Shown: in pieces, positions 49,942 to 57,659 of the stretch
How positions within the stretch are numbered: position 1 is the stretch's first letter
How the letters are laid out: each line of letters starts with the position of its first letter
Assembly (NCBI GenBank): GCA_963826165.1
Contig: CAWGWC010000007.1
Location: 372,001-436,000, forward strand
Length of the DNA: 64,000 bases
Direction: 5' to 3'
Source of the DNA: JACVRW01 sp963826165
Lineage (GTDB): Bacteria > Actinomycetota > Thermoleophilia > Solirubrobacterales > Thermoleophilaceae
Made by a program: the position numbers and the translations under genes
Notes under the pieces: model-generated
The model's database searches: none
The model's input: only the letters and a program-made list of their open reading frames with translations
Told to the model about the DNA's origin: nothing

Positions 49942-51257
49942 CGCAGCACCTCGAGCACCACCGGAGGCGTGGCGCGCGCGGCGCCGCCCACGCTGTAGGC
50001 CTGCGCCACCGCCGTGGCGGCGCGTTCGGCCGCTTCCCGGTCCGCGGCGTGCACCAACGCGAGCGGGCGGCCGCCCTGGCCTACCTGCTCACCGGGGGCC
50101 GCGACCTCGGTGAGACCGACGGCGTGATCCACGGGATCGCTCTCCCGGGTGCGCCCGCCGCCCAGGGCGACCACGGCGAGGCCAACGGTCCGGACGTCCA
50201 CAGCCGTCACGACGCCCGGCTCAGCCGGCCATGACTCCAGGGTGAAGGACGCTGCGGGGAGATGACGATCCGCGTGCTCGAGGAGATCGTCCGGTCCGCC
50301 GAGCTCGGCCACCATGGCCGCGAACCGTTCGGCCGCGGCGCCGCTGTCGAGAGCACGGGCGGCTGCCGCGCGCCCCGCGTCCTCGTCCGGCTCCACGCCC
50401 CCCAGACGCAGCAGCTCGGCGCTCAGGGCCACGGTCACGTCCCGCAACCGCTCGTCGCGCGCCGATCCGGTGAGGTGCTCGATGGACTCGCGCACCTCCA
50501 CCGCGTTGCCGGCGCTGCGGCCGAGCACCCGGTCCATGTCGGTGAGGAGCGCCGAGGTGGGCAGGCCATTGCCGCGTGCCACCTCGACGATGGACAGGGC
50601 GAGCTCCGAGGCTGCCGCGCGGCTGGGCAGAAAGGCGCCGGAGCCGACCTTCACGTCCATCACCAGCGCGCCGAGGCCGGCGGCCAGCTTCTTCGACAAG
50701 ATCGAGGCGACGATCAGCGGTATCGACTCAACCGTTCCCGTGGCGTCGCGGATCGCGTAGAGACGCCGGTCGGCGGGCGCCAGCTCCCCGGTCTGCCCGA
50801 CGATGGCGCAGCCCGCGCGGCGCACGGCACGTCGCAGGCGTGCCGGGTCCGGGGTGGTGGTGTAGCCGGGGATCGACTCCAGCTTGTCGAGCGTCCCCCC
50901 GGTGTGGCCGAGCCCCCGTCCCGAGATCATCGGCACCGCGCCGCCGCAGGCGGCCACCACCGGCGCGAGCAGCAGGCTGACCTTGTCGCCGACGCCCCCG
51001 GTGGAGTGCTTGTCGAGCACGGGGCCGGACAGACCGGCGCCGGACCAGTCGAGCACCTCGCCGGAACGGGTCATGGCTCCCGTGAGCGTCACCCGCTCCG
51101 CGGCGGTCATCCCGCGCAGCACGATCGCCATGGCCAGGGCGCCAACCTGGGCGTCGGTCACCGAGCCGTCGGTGATGCCGTCCACGAGGAAGCGGATCTG
51201 CTCCTCGGAGAGCTCGCCGCCGTCGCGCTTCAGGCGGATCAGCTCGGGCACGAGCAT
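49938..51257 (-). CDS. deoA: Thymidine (pyrimidine-nucleoside) phosphorylase
   Basis: Splits thymidine or uridine with phosphate. The 439 residues have the glycosyltransferase family 3 fold, with the signature around SGRGLGHTGGTLDKLESIPG and KHSTGGVGDKVS binding phosphate. Also VMDVKVGSGAFLPS. Specificity for thymidine only or all pyrimidines is not clear. The ATG at 51257 is 4 bases after the PNP stop. Its deoxyribose-1-P product would feed deoB and deoC. Confidence 0.93.
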   Translation of the reverse strand: MLVPELIRLKRDGGELSEEQIRFLVDGITDGSVTDAQVGALAMAIVLRGMTAAERVTLTGAMTRSGEVLDWSGAGLSGPVLDKHSTGGVGDKVSLLLAPVVAACGGAVPMISGRGLGHTGGTLDKLESIPGYTTTPDPARLRRAVRRAGCAIVGQTGELAPADRRLYAIRDATGTVESIPLIVASILSKKLAAGLGALVMDVKVGSGAFLPSRAAASELALSIVEVARGNGLPTSALLTDMDRVLGRSAGNAVEVRESIEHLTGSARDERLRDVTVALSAELLRLGGVEPDEDAGRAAAARALDSGAAAERFAAMVAELGGPDDLLEHADRHLPAASFTLESWPAEPGVVTAVDVRTVGLAVVALGGGRTRESDPVDHAVGLTEVAAPGEQVGQGGRPLALVHAADREAAERAATAVAQAYSVGGAARATPPVVLEVLR

Positions 51258-51261
51258 CAGG

Positions 51262-52074
51262 TCAGTCGCCCTGGCGCTCGACGAAGCGCACCAGCAGCGG
51301 AGCCAGGTCCTCGGCAGCCCGCTCCGCGTCGGCGAGCGTCTGCTCGTGGCTCAGCGTCTGGTCGCCCAGGCCCTCGGCCAGGTTGGTGATGGCGGAGATC
51401 GCCGCCACACGCAGCCCGCAGTGCCGGGCCACCACGGTCTCGTGGACGGTGGACATGCCCACGGCGTCCGCGCCCAGGCGCCCGAACGCCCGGATCTCCG
51501 CCGGCGTCTCGAAGCTCGGCCCGGCCACCGCCAGGTAGACCCCCTCGGCCAGCTCGATCTCGAGCTGCTCGGCCGCCTCGCGCAGCTCGGCCCGCAGTCC
51601 CGAGTCGTAGGCGTCGCGGAGGCTGGGAAAGCGCGGTCCGACCTCGTCGTCGTTGGGCCCGGTGAGGATGCTGGTGCCGGTGAGGTTGATGTGGTCGGAG
51701 ATCAGCATCAGCCGGCCGGGGCCGACCGAGACGTCGAGCGACCCCGCCGCATTGGTGAGCACGAGGATCTCCGCGCCGGCCGCCCTCAATGCGCGCACCG
51801 GCACGCGAAGCTCGTCGCGGTCGCCGCCCTCGTAGAGGTGCGCCCGGCCCTGGAGCAGCGCCACCGGAACGCCTCCGATGTGCCCCATCACCGCCCGCCC
51901 GGCGTGGCCCTCCACCGCGGGCCGCGGAAAGCCCGGCAGCTCGCCGTAGTCGATCAGGACGGGCTCGCTCACCGACTCAGCCACGCCGCCGAGGCCCGAT
52001 CCCAGCACCACGCCCACTCGCGGGCGCAGGCCCGAGCGCTCCTCCATCACCCGGGCGGCCTCGCGCCAGCTCAC
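51262..52074 (-). CDS. punA: Purine nucleoside phosphorylase (trimeric type)
   Basis: Phosphorolysis of inosine and guanosine. The 270 residues have GVVLGSGLGG, FPRPAVEGHAGRAV (phosphate site), GRAHLYEG, LTNAAGSLD, AGPSFETPAEIR and GMSTVHETVVARH. The GTG at 52074 overlaps the stop of the CYTH-cytidine deaminase gene. Length and trimeric-type motifs are standard. Confidence 0.94.
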   Translation of the reverse strand: MSWREAARVMEERSGLRPRVGVVLGSGLGGVAESVSEPVLIDYGELPGFPRPAVEGHAGRAVMGHIGGVPVALLQGRAHLYEGGDRDELRVPVRALRAAGAEILVLTNAAGSLDVSVGPGRLMLISDHINLTGTSILTGPNDDEVGPRFPSLRDAYDSGLRAELREAAEQLEIELAEGVYLAVAGPSFETPAEIRAFGRLGADAVGMSTVHETVVARHCGLRVAAISAITNLAEGLGDQTLSHEQTLADAERAAEDLAPLLVRFVERQGD

Positions 52075-52976
52075 GGCGCGTCGAGCTCGAACGCAAGCGG
52101 CAGCAGCTCCGCCAGCGTGCTCGTCCGGGACAGGGCGCCGGGGCGCCCGAGGTGTACCGGCGTGTCGGGGCCGCCGAACTCGAGCAGGCGCTGGCGGCAA
52201 CCGCCGCACGGTGGACACACGTCCACCGTCTCGGCCACCACCGCCACCGCTGCGATCTCCCGCTGGCCGGCCGTCACCAGCGCGCCGATGGCCGACGCCT
52301 CGGCGCACTGGCCCTGCGGGTAGGCGGCGTTCTCGACGTTCACGCCGGTGTGGACGGTGCCGCCGGGCGCCAGCAGCGCGGCGCCCACCCTGAAACCCGA
52401 GTAGGGAGCATGGGCGTTTGGCATGGCCTCCGCGGCGGCGCGCAGCAACAGCTCGGGCGCCTCGAGCAGAAGATCCGCATAGCCCGCGGCCACGAGCCCG
52501 GCGTCGCCGATGCCCAGGTCCCTGCGCAGGCGCGCAACCTGATCGTGCTCGGCGCTCAGGTCGGACTCCGGCGGCGCGACGGCCTCGAGCTCCACGAACT
52601 CGCCCAGGCCGTCGACCCGGTCGAGATGGATGCGAACGCCCTCCCACAGCAGCAGCCGGCGCTGCTTGTCCACGGTCACCAGCTCGCCGTAGGCCTCGCC
52701 GAGCGCCGCCCGCAGCCCCTCCGCGTCACCGGCGTCCACACGGCGGTACGCGCTCTCGCGGGCCTCGCTCGACACCGCCCGCCGGTACTGGATGAGCTCG
52801 GACGGACCGGGCTCCTGCTCACGCAGCTTCAGGCGTCCGCGCGCGCGTGCGAAGTAGGTGTCGCGCTGGCGGATCTCGCCCCGATCCTCGGCGCCGGCGG
52901 CCAGCGCCGCCTCGAGAGTGCGCCCGGGATCCGCGTCACGGGCCTTGATCTCGATGTTGCGCCGGGGGGCGGACAA
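52071..52976 (-). CDS. CYTH domain - cytidine deaminase fusion protein
   Basis: The 301 residues join two domains in one clean frame. Residues about 1-165 are a CYTH (triphosphate tunnel) domain: RRNIEIKARD, RQRDTYF, GRLKLREQ, LIQYRR, VTVDKQRRLL and HLDRVDGLGEFVELEA. Residues about 180-301 are a tetrameric-type cytidine deaminase: HAPYSGFRVGAAL, CAEASAIGAL and PCGGCRQ with the zinc ligands. The start is TTG at 52976, 10 bases after TAGCCT; no ATG or GTG is close by. It is first in the nucleoside operon. CYTH enzymes hydrolyse or cyclise triphosphates. A joint role with a pyrimidine deaminase is unproven. Confidence 0.85.
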   Translation of the reverse strand: MSAPRRNIEIKARDADPGRTLEAALAAGAEDRGEIRQRDTYFARARGRLKLREQEPGPSELIQYRRAVSSEARESAYRRVDAGDAEGLRAALGEAYGELVTVDKQRRLLLWEGVRIHLDRVDGLGEFVELEAVAPPESDLSAEHDQVARLRRDLGIGDAGLVAAGYADLLLEAPELLLRAAAEAMPNAHAPYSGFRVGAALLAPGGTVHTGVNVENAAYPQGQCAEASAIGALVTAGQREIAAVAVVAETVDVCPPCGGCRQRLLEFGGPDTPVHLGRPGALSRTSTLAELLPLAFELDAP

Positions 52977-52986
52977 GGCGGCGCCG

Positions 52987-52996
52987 AGGCTATCGT
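52987..52996. promoter_or_regulatory. Bidirectional promoter: -10 elements of the nucleoside operon and upp share one TA
   Basis: AGGCTATCGT reads TAGCCT on the minus strand (52992-52987) and TATCGT on the plus strand (52991-52996). Distances to the starts are 10 bases (TTG) and 6 bases (ATG of upp). The start codons are 26 bases apart. Confidence 0.6.
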
Positions 52997-53002
52997 CGCG
53001 CC

Positions 53003-53632
53003 ATGCCACAGCGTCTCGTCGTGGTCGAGCATCCGGTGCTCGCCGACCGAATCGCCGTTCTCCGCGACCGCTCGACCGGACACGGTGACTTTCGCCAGGC
53101 CCTGTTCGAGGCCTCGGCGATCCTCGCGGTGGAGGCGGCCCGGGAGCTGCCCGTGCACGAGGTGGAGGTCGAGACTCCGCTCGAGCCGACCACCGGCCAT
53201 CGCCTGCCGAGTGAGATCGCCGTGGTGCCCGTGTTGCGTGCCGGGCTGGGCATGGTGGACGCCTTCCTGCGCCTCCTGCCAGACGCGCGCGTGGGCCATC
53301 TGGGGCTATACCGGGACGAGGAGACCCACGAGCCATTCGAGTACTACGAGCGCCTGCCACCCCGCCTCGACGAGGCCTGGGTGTTCGTGGTCGACCCCAT
53401 GCTTGCCACCGGCGGCAGCGCGGTGCACGCGCTGAACCGCCTCAAGGCCAAGGGCGCAAAACGGCTCACGCTCGTCTGTCTCGTGGTGGCTCCCGAGGGA
53501 CTGTTGGCGGTGGAGAAGCACCATCCCGACGTGCCCGTCTGGACGGCGGCGCTGGACCGCGAGCTCGACGAGAACGCCTACATCCGGCCCGGCCTGGGGG
53601 ACGCGGGCGACCGGGTGTTCGGCACCGACTGA
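53003..53632 (+). CDS. upp: Uracil phosphoribosyltransferase
   Basis: Salvages uracil to UMP with PRPP. The 209 residues have VVPVLRAGLGMVDAFLRLLP, the PRPP loop VVDPMLATGGSAVHAL and the uracil-binding end AALDRELDENAYIRPGLGDAGDR. The ATG is 6 bases after TATCGT with no Shine-Dalgarno. It is divergent from the operon that makes uracil by cytidine deamination and phosphorolysis. Confidence 0.95.
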   Translation: MPQRLVVVEHPVLADRIAVLRDRSTGHGDFRQALFEASAILAVEAARELPVHEVEVETPLEPTTGHRLPSEIAVVPVLRAGLGMVDAFLRLLPDARVGHLGLYRDEETHEPFEYYERLPPRLDEAWVFVVDPMLATGGSAVHALNRLKAKGAKRLTLVCLVVAPEGLLAVEKHHPDVPVWTAALDRELDENAYIRPGLGDAGDRVFGTD

Positions 53633-53647
53633 GGCCGGCGGGCGGGC

Positions 53648-54265
53648 TCAGGCTGTCCGACGCGGGGCGAGTGCCGTTCTCGACAGCGTGGGGTACGTGG
53701 CGCGGTAGCCACGACGGCGGGCGATCGGCGCGAGCGCAGCGAACAGAATGCGTTGAACAGCAGGCGGCGGCTTGCGAAACACGGCCACGTCGGAGAACTC
53801 GGTAGCGAAGAGAGCCAGCTGGAGTGGGTGCGGCATCCCGCGCTTGTTCACGTGTCCTTCGCGGGCGAGGCCGAACAGCGTTTCGACCATGTGGAGGAAC
53901 CGTTCACCGGGCGTGATCTCCACCCTCACGATCGCGTCCACGTCTCCCTCGTTCCACCAGTCGTGCCAGACGCCCGGCTCGATCTCCGCCCGCTGACCGG
54001 CGCGCAGAACCGACTTCCGGCCTTCGCGCAGCACCGTCAGCTCCCCCTCCTGCACGGTGAAGCTTTCGAGCAGCGCCGGATGCATGTGCTCACCCACCAC
54101 CCGCGCACCGGGCAACGCGGTCAGCTCGGCGACCGCACGGCGCTCATCGTTCAACCACGGCAGCTCAACGATGACGCCGCGCTCCAAGGTCACCGGATTG
54201 GTCAGGACCTCGCCGGGCTCGATCGGACGGAGATCCGGTGGGGCACCTGGATCGGGATGCGACAT
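53648..54265 (-). CDS. Cupin-domain protein A of a TetR-controlled cluster
   Basis: The 205 residues have a cupin barrel with GEHMHPALLESFTVQEGE (His and Glu metal ligands) and AEIEPGVWHDWWN (His), then a helical C-terminus ending in the motif PPPAVQRILFAALAPIA. This C-terminal motif also ends the divergent cupin at 55464, so the two are paralogues. The substrate is unknown. It is the last gene after TetR and the methyltransferase, 4 bases downstream. Confidence 0.82.
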   Translation of the reverse strand: MSHPDPGAPPDLRPIEPGEVLTNPVTLERGVIVELPWLNDERRAVAELTALPGARVVGEHMHPALLESFTVQEGELTVLREGRKSVLRAGQRAEIEPGVWHDWWNEGDVDAIVRVEITPGERFLHMVETLFGLAREGHVNKRGMPHPLQLALFATEFSDVAVFRKPPPAVQRILFAALAPIARRRGYRATYPTLSRTALAPRRTA

Positions 54266-54269
54266 CTGC

Positions 54270-54836
54270 TCACGCTACACGGCGGGCGCGGAAGCGGAAA
54301 GCATCGCGCCCCGCCGTGACGGTCACGTCCTCGAAGCCGGCGGCCGTCAGGCGCTCCGGCAGCGCGGCGGGATCGATCACCACCCGCGTGTCCCCCACGT
54401 GGAGCAGGGCGAAGCCGACGCCGCGGCCGGTGCTGTCGGTACCCACGAACGGCGCGCCCGGCGCGAGCACCCGGCAGGTCTCGGCGAGGAGACGGTCCTG
54501 GGCCGCGGGCGACGGCACGTGGTGGAGCATGGTGAAGCAGGCGGCCGCGCTGAAGCGGCCGTCCTCGAAGGGCATCGTGGTGCCGTCGCCCTCCACCACC
54601 TCCGCCCGCCCGGCGAAGCGCTCGCGCAGCGCGCCTGCCAGCAGCGGGTCGATCTCGAGGGCCGTGAGCCGCTCTGCGCGGCCGGCCAGAACCTCCGTCG
54701 CGGGCCCGAAGCCCGGACCGATCTCCAGCACCTCGCCGCCGAGCTCCACCCCGTCGATGGCCGGCGGCACGAGCTCCTCGCGCACGTGACGCTTCCAGGC
54801 ATCGCGGTTGCAGTACCAGTGATGAAGCCGGTTCAT
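54270..54836 (-). CDS. Class I SAM-dependent methyltransferase
   Basis: The 188 residues have motif I VLEIGPGFGPAT, acidic LEIDP, GDGTTMPFEDGRFSAA and FTMLHH, as in UbiE/Methyltransf_11 proteins. The start MNRLHHWYCNRDAW is typical of a group of actinobacterial methyltransferases. The ATG shares a base with the TetR stop (TGATG), so it is coupled to TetR. The acceptor molecule is unknown. Confidence 0.88.
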   Translation of the reverse strand: MNRLHHWYCNRDAWKRHVREELVPPAIDGVELGGEVLEIGPGFGPATEVLAGRAERLTALEIDPLLAGALRERFAGRAEVVEGDGTTMPFEDGRFSAAACFTMLHHVPSPAAQDRLLAETCRVLAPGAPFVGTDSTGRGVGFALLHVGDTRVVIDPAALPERLTAAGFEDVTVTAGRDAFRFRARRVA

Positions 54837-55426
54837 CAGGCTGTTAGCACACCCGCCCAAGCGCGCGTCATGGCATCCAGTATCGCTGCGCGCGACTGCC
54901 TGCCGACGTCGAGCCACCACAGAACGACGGCGGCCATGCCCATGCTCATCAGCTCGGCCAGCGGCTCGAGCTCGCGTGGAGGCACCGGCTCTTCTCGCAG
55001 CTCGCGGATGGTTTCCACGAGCACGGCCCGGGCACGCGCGTGCACCTCGACGCGGAAGGCGTGCACCTCGTCGTCGCCGCCCGAGTCGCGGAACAGCATC
55101 CGCCAGGCGTACGCGTGGCGCTCCACGTACTCGAGCCAGACGTCCAGGACCACCCTGACTCTCTCCTCCATGGTGCCCTCCGCCGGGATCAGCGCGGGGA
55201 AGGTCGCCAGGTCGTCGCGATGGCGCGCCAGCAGCGCGAGGTAGAGCGCCTTCTTGGATGCGAAGTGGCGGTACAGGATGGGCTTCGTCACCCCGGCCGC
55301 CGCCGCCACCTCGTCCAGTCGGGTGCCGTCGTAGCCCCGCTCGCCGAACTGCCGCCCGGCCGCCTCGACGATGAGCGCCCGGCGCTCGGCGCGGGGCAGT
55401 CGCCGGCGCTGCTCCACCGTGGCCAT
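54836..55426 (-). CDS. TetR-family transcriptional regulator
   Basis: The 196 residues have the helix-turn-helix RRALIVEAAGRQFGERGYDGTRLDEVAAAAGVTKPILYRHFASKKALYLALL and a helical ligand-binding domain. The ATG at 55426 lies 6 bases after TACAGT. It overlaps no other gene and is followed by a coupled methyltransferase and a cupin. The 16-bp near-palindrome at 55430-55445 is very likely its operator, repressing both directions. Confidence 0.93.
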   Translation of the reverse strand: MATVEQRRRLPRAERRALIVEAAGRQFGERGYDGTRLDEVAAAAGVTKPILYRHFASKKALYLALLARHRDDLATFPALIPAEGTMEERVRVVLDVWLEYVERHAYAWRMLFRDSGGDDEVHAFRVEVHARARAVLVETIRELREEPVPPRELEPLAELMSMGMAAVVLWWLDVGRQSRAAILDAMTRAWAGVLTA

Positions 55427-55429
55427 TTT

Positions 55430-55445
55430 GTTACTGTACGGTAAC
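55430..55445. promoter_or_regulatory. TetR operator coinciding with a bidirectional shared -10
   Basis: GTTACTGTACGGTAAC is a palindrome with a single mismatched pair of positions. Its exact centre is the TA (55437-55438) shared by TACAGT on the minus strand (55438-55433, 6 bases before the TetR ATG) and TACGGT on the plus strand (55437-55442, for the cupin). Binding here would block both -10 elements at once. Confidence 0.7.
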
Positions 55446-55463
55446 TTACGGACAGGAGGCCAG

Positions 55464-55973
55464 ATGAGCGAAGTCACCGCCACCCGCGTTCACGATCCGA
55501 TTCACGGGTCGTCCTACTCGTTCCGCCACGAGGGCGAGACGCTCTGGGTGAGCTGCTGGATGGAGGCGGGCGCGCACCTGCCCGAGCACTTCCATCCCAC
55601 TCTCGTGGAGCGCTGGGAGGTGCTCGATGGCTCAGCCGAACTCAAGCTCGACGGAGTCTGGCGTGACCTGACCCCGGCGGACGGGCCCGTGCTCGTGTCG
55701 CCGGGCGCGCGGCACGAGCTGCGCAATACGAGCGGGCGCGAGGTCGAGCTCAAGACGGAGGTCACACCCGCCGGTGGGCTCGAGGAGTTCCTCACCGAGA
55801 GCGCCTGGGCGGCCCGCGAGGGCCTCTACAACGCCCGCAACCTCCCGACGAGCGTGCGCGGAGCGCGGTGGCTGGTCGAGTTCGCCCAGCGATTCGGCCA
55901 CGAGACGGTGATGACCTCGCCGCCCCCCGCGGTGCAGCGTGTGTTGCTCCCGGTGGCGGCGCGTCTGCTCTAG
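55464..55973 (+). CDS. Cupin-domain protein B of a TetR-controlled cluster
   Basis: The 169 residues have the cupin motifs PEHFHPTLVERWEVLDG and SPGARHELRN and end in PPPAVQRVLLPVAARLL, the tail shared with cupin A. It has a strong AGGAGG Shine-Dalgarno 5 bases before the ATG and a leader of about 15 bases from the shared promoter. Its metal and substrate are unknown. The stop overlaps the convergent dehydrogenase gene stop by a few bases. Confidence 0.85.
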   Translation: MSEVTATRVHDPIHGSSYSFRHEGETLWVSCWMEAGAHLPEHFHPTLVERWEVLDGSAELKLDGVWRDLTPADGPVLVSPGARHELRNTSGREVELKTEVTPAGGLEEFLTESAWAAREGLYNARNLPTSVRGARWLVEFAQRFGHETVMTSPPPAVQRVLLPVAARLL

Positions 55974-56845
55974 CCGGCCCGGCCGACCGACCCGAGGATG
56001 GCGGACAGCACGGCCGAGTAGTCCTCGTCGCCACGGCCGGCGCGCTCGGCCTCCTCGAGCCAGGCCAGAGCCGCTCGGGCCAGCCGGGGATCCAGTCCCG
56101 CCTGCGTCCCGGCGGCCACCACCAGCTCGGCGTCCTTGCGGGCGAGCGCCAGCGAGAAGCGCCGGTCGGGCTCCTCGCCGCGCGCAAGGAGTGCTTCGCG
56201 GCGCTCGGCCTGTGCCGCCAGGGGGGTGGCGGCGAGCACGCCAAGGGTCACCTCCCGCGACAGGCCGAGTGCGTCGCCGAGCGCCACCGCCTCGCCCAGC
56301 ACCCCGAGCACGCCGAAGAGCGTGGAGTTCGCCACCAGCTTCGCCGATGCCCCCGCGCCCAGCTCGCCCGAGTAGATCGGCGTGCCAAGCGTGCCGAGCA
56401 GCGGCATCCAGCGCTCGGCCAAGGCTTCAGGGCCGCCCACGAACAGCCGCAGCGTGCCCGCCTCCGCCTCGCCGAGCGAGCCGAGCACGGGCGAGTCGAG
56501 CAGCCCCACCGACGAGGGAAGGACTCTGCGCAGACGTTCAACGGCGTCCGGCCCGACCGTGGACATCTCGATGAGCGTCGCGTCGCGGGCCAGGCCTTCC
56601 GCCAACCCGGCTTCGCCCTCCACGACCGCCGACAGGGCCGCCGGGTCGGCCAGCATCGTGACGGCCAGCTCGGCCCCGCGGGCGGCGTCGGCCGGCGAGG
56701 CTGCCGCGGTGGCGCCTGCCTCGACCAGCGGGCGGGCGCGCTCTGCCGTTCGGTTGTAAAGGGTCAGCTCATGCCCGGAGGCCAGCAGCCGTGCCGCCAT
56801 CCGGGCGCCCATGTCCCCGAGCCCGACGAAGGCGATCGCGGTCAT
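55970..56845 (-). CDS. NAD(P)-dependent 3-hydroxyisobutyrate dehydrogenase-like oxidoreductase
   Basis: The 291 residues start with FVGLGDMGARMAARL (Rossmann glycines), followed by LYNRT, the serine in DSPVLGSLGEAEAGTLRLFVGG and the catalytic Lys in GASAKLVANS. These fit the beta-hydroxyacid dehydrogenase family (with tartronate semialdehyde reductase and imine reductases). Substrate unknown. ATG overlaps the stop of the lysyl oxidase-like gene (ATGA), an unexpected partner. Confidence 0.88.
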   Translation of the reverse strand: MTAIAFVGLGDMGARMAARLLASGHELTLYNRTAERARPLVEAGATAAASPADAARGAELAVTMLADPAALSAVVEGEAGLAEGLARDATLIEMSTVGPDAVERLRRVLPSSVGLLDSPVLGSLGEAEAGTLRLFVGGPEALAERWMPLLGTLGTPIYSGELGAGASAKLVANSTLFGVLGVLGEAVALGDALGLSREVTLGVLAATPLAAQAERREALLARGEEPDRRFSLALARKDAELVVAAGTQAGLDPRLARAALAWLEEAERAGRGDEDYSAVLSAILGSVGRAG

Positions 56846-57636
56846 CGCGGCCTCGTCACGGTCGGCCGGCCCGCGCCGTCGCGGCCGATGCGGATCTCGA
56901 TCGAGGACGTGTTGTTGCGGTAGGAGCGCTCGGCAAGGCTGCGGTCGGGATTGACCGTGTGCACCAGCCGGTAGCGCCCAGTCGGAATATCGGTCACGTC
57001 GATCGACTGACCCTCGAGCAGAGGGGCGTAGTCATCGCCGTAGCCCACGGAGATCCCCTCACGCAGGCGGCTCAGATCGGGTTTGCTCTTGCCGCAGTTC
57101 GTGTTGAAGGGCGGCTGGGCGGGCTCGCCCCGAAGCCTGCGCAGCGGCCGCGCGTCGTAGCGGTCGCCGAGGCAGAAGCCGGTCTTGTGGTCGCGCCCCA
57201 CCCGGGCGCCATCAGGGCCGGGGCGGCGCAGCTCGTAGCGCATGAAGGCCGGGTAGTGCCAGTGGCTGTGGTCGGGCGAGATCACGTAGGTGAGGCGGGT
57301 GCCCAGAGCACGCCGCCCGATCGAGCCGTCCACACGGCGCACCACCTGAGTTGCGGCCAGCTCGAGCGGCCGGCGCAGATCCCGCTCGGCGTCGACGATC
57401 ACCGGGCCGCGCCCGAGGTTGCTCGCGGCGGAGCGAAAGCCCAGCTCGTGGTGCCGCCGGCCGTCGCGGATGACCTCGCGGACCGTCAGCTTGGCCGGAG
57501 GCTGGGGCACGAGGTCGGGCAGGAGCGCGCGTGGCTGGGCGGCCGGGGCGCCACCGGCGGCCAGCCACAGCGCGGCCGCCAGGCAGGCCAGGGCGACGGC
57601 TGCCACCAAGTGTGCCCTTGTCACAGACGCGGCCAT
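56842..57636 (-). CDS. Secreted lysyl oxidase family protein
   Basis: The 264 residues have an N-terminal signal (LVAAVALACLAAALWLAAG, then APAAQ). The copper motif DHSHWHYPAFMRYEL resembles the HxHWH motif of bacterial members of the lysyl oxidase family. GRYRLVHTVNPDRSLAERSYRNN closes the domain. Such proteins oxidise protein lysines to aldehydes for cross-linking, or are structural relatives; activity here is unproven. The ATG at 57636 is 7 bases after TATGCT; an upstream ATG overlaps that hexamer. Confidence 0.85.
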   Translation of the reverse strand: MAASVTRAHLVAAVALACLAAALWLAAGGAPAAQPRALLPDLVPQPPAKLTVREVIRDGRRHHELGFRSAASNLGRGPVIVDAERDLRRPLELAATQVVRRVDGSIGRRALGTRLTYVISPDHSHWHYPAFMRYELRRPGPDGARVGRDHKTGFCLGDRYDARPLRRLRGEPAQPPFNTNCGKSKPDLSRLREGISVGYGDDYAPLLEGQSIDVTDIPTGRYRLVHTVNPDRSLAERSYRNNTSSIEIRIGRDGAGRPTVTRPR

Positions 57637-57643
57637 GTGGGCC

Positions 57644-57653
57644 AGCATAGGGT
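57644..57653. promoter_or_regulatory. Bidirectional promoter: -10 elements of the lysyl oxidase-like and FAD genes share one TA
   Basis: AGCATAGGGT reads TATGCT on the minus strand (57649-57644, 7 bases before the ATG at 57636) and TAGGGT on the plus strand (57648-57653, 6 bases before the ATG at 57660). The start codons are exactly 23 bases apart, as in the folP/HAD pair. Confidence 0.65.
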
Positions 57654-57659
57654 CGACAA

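Noticed and set aside
52977..53360. Longer start for the CYTH-cytidine deaminase protein
   Set aside because: The upstream frame is antisense to upp and has no CYTH-like sequence; the domain begins at the TTG at 52976.
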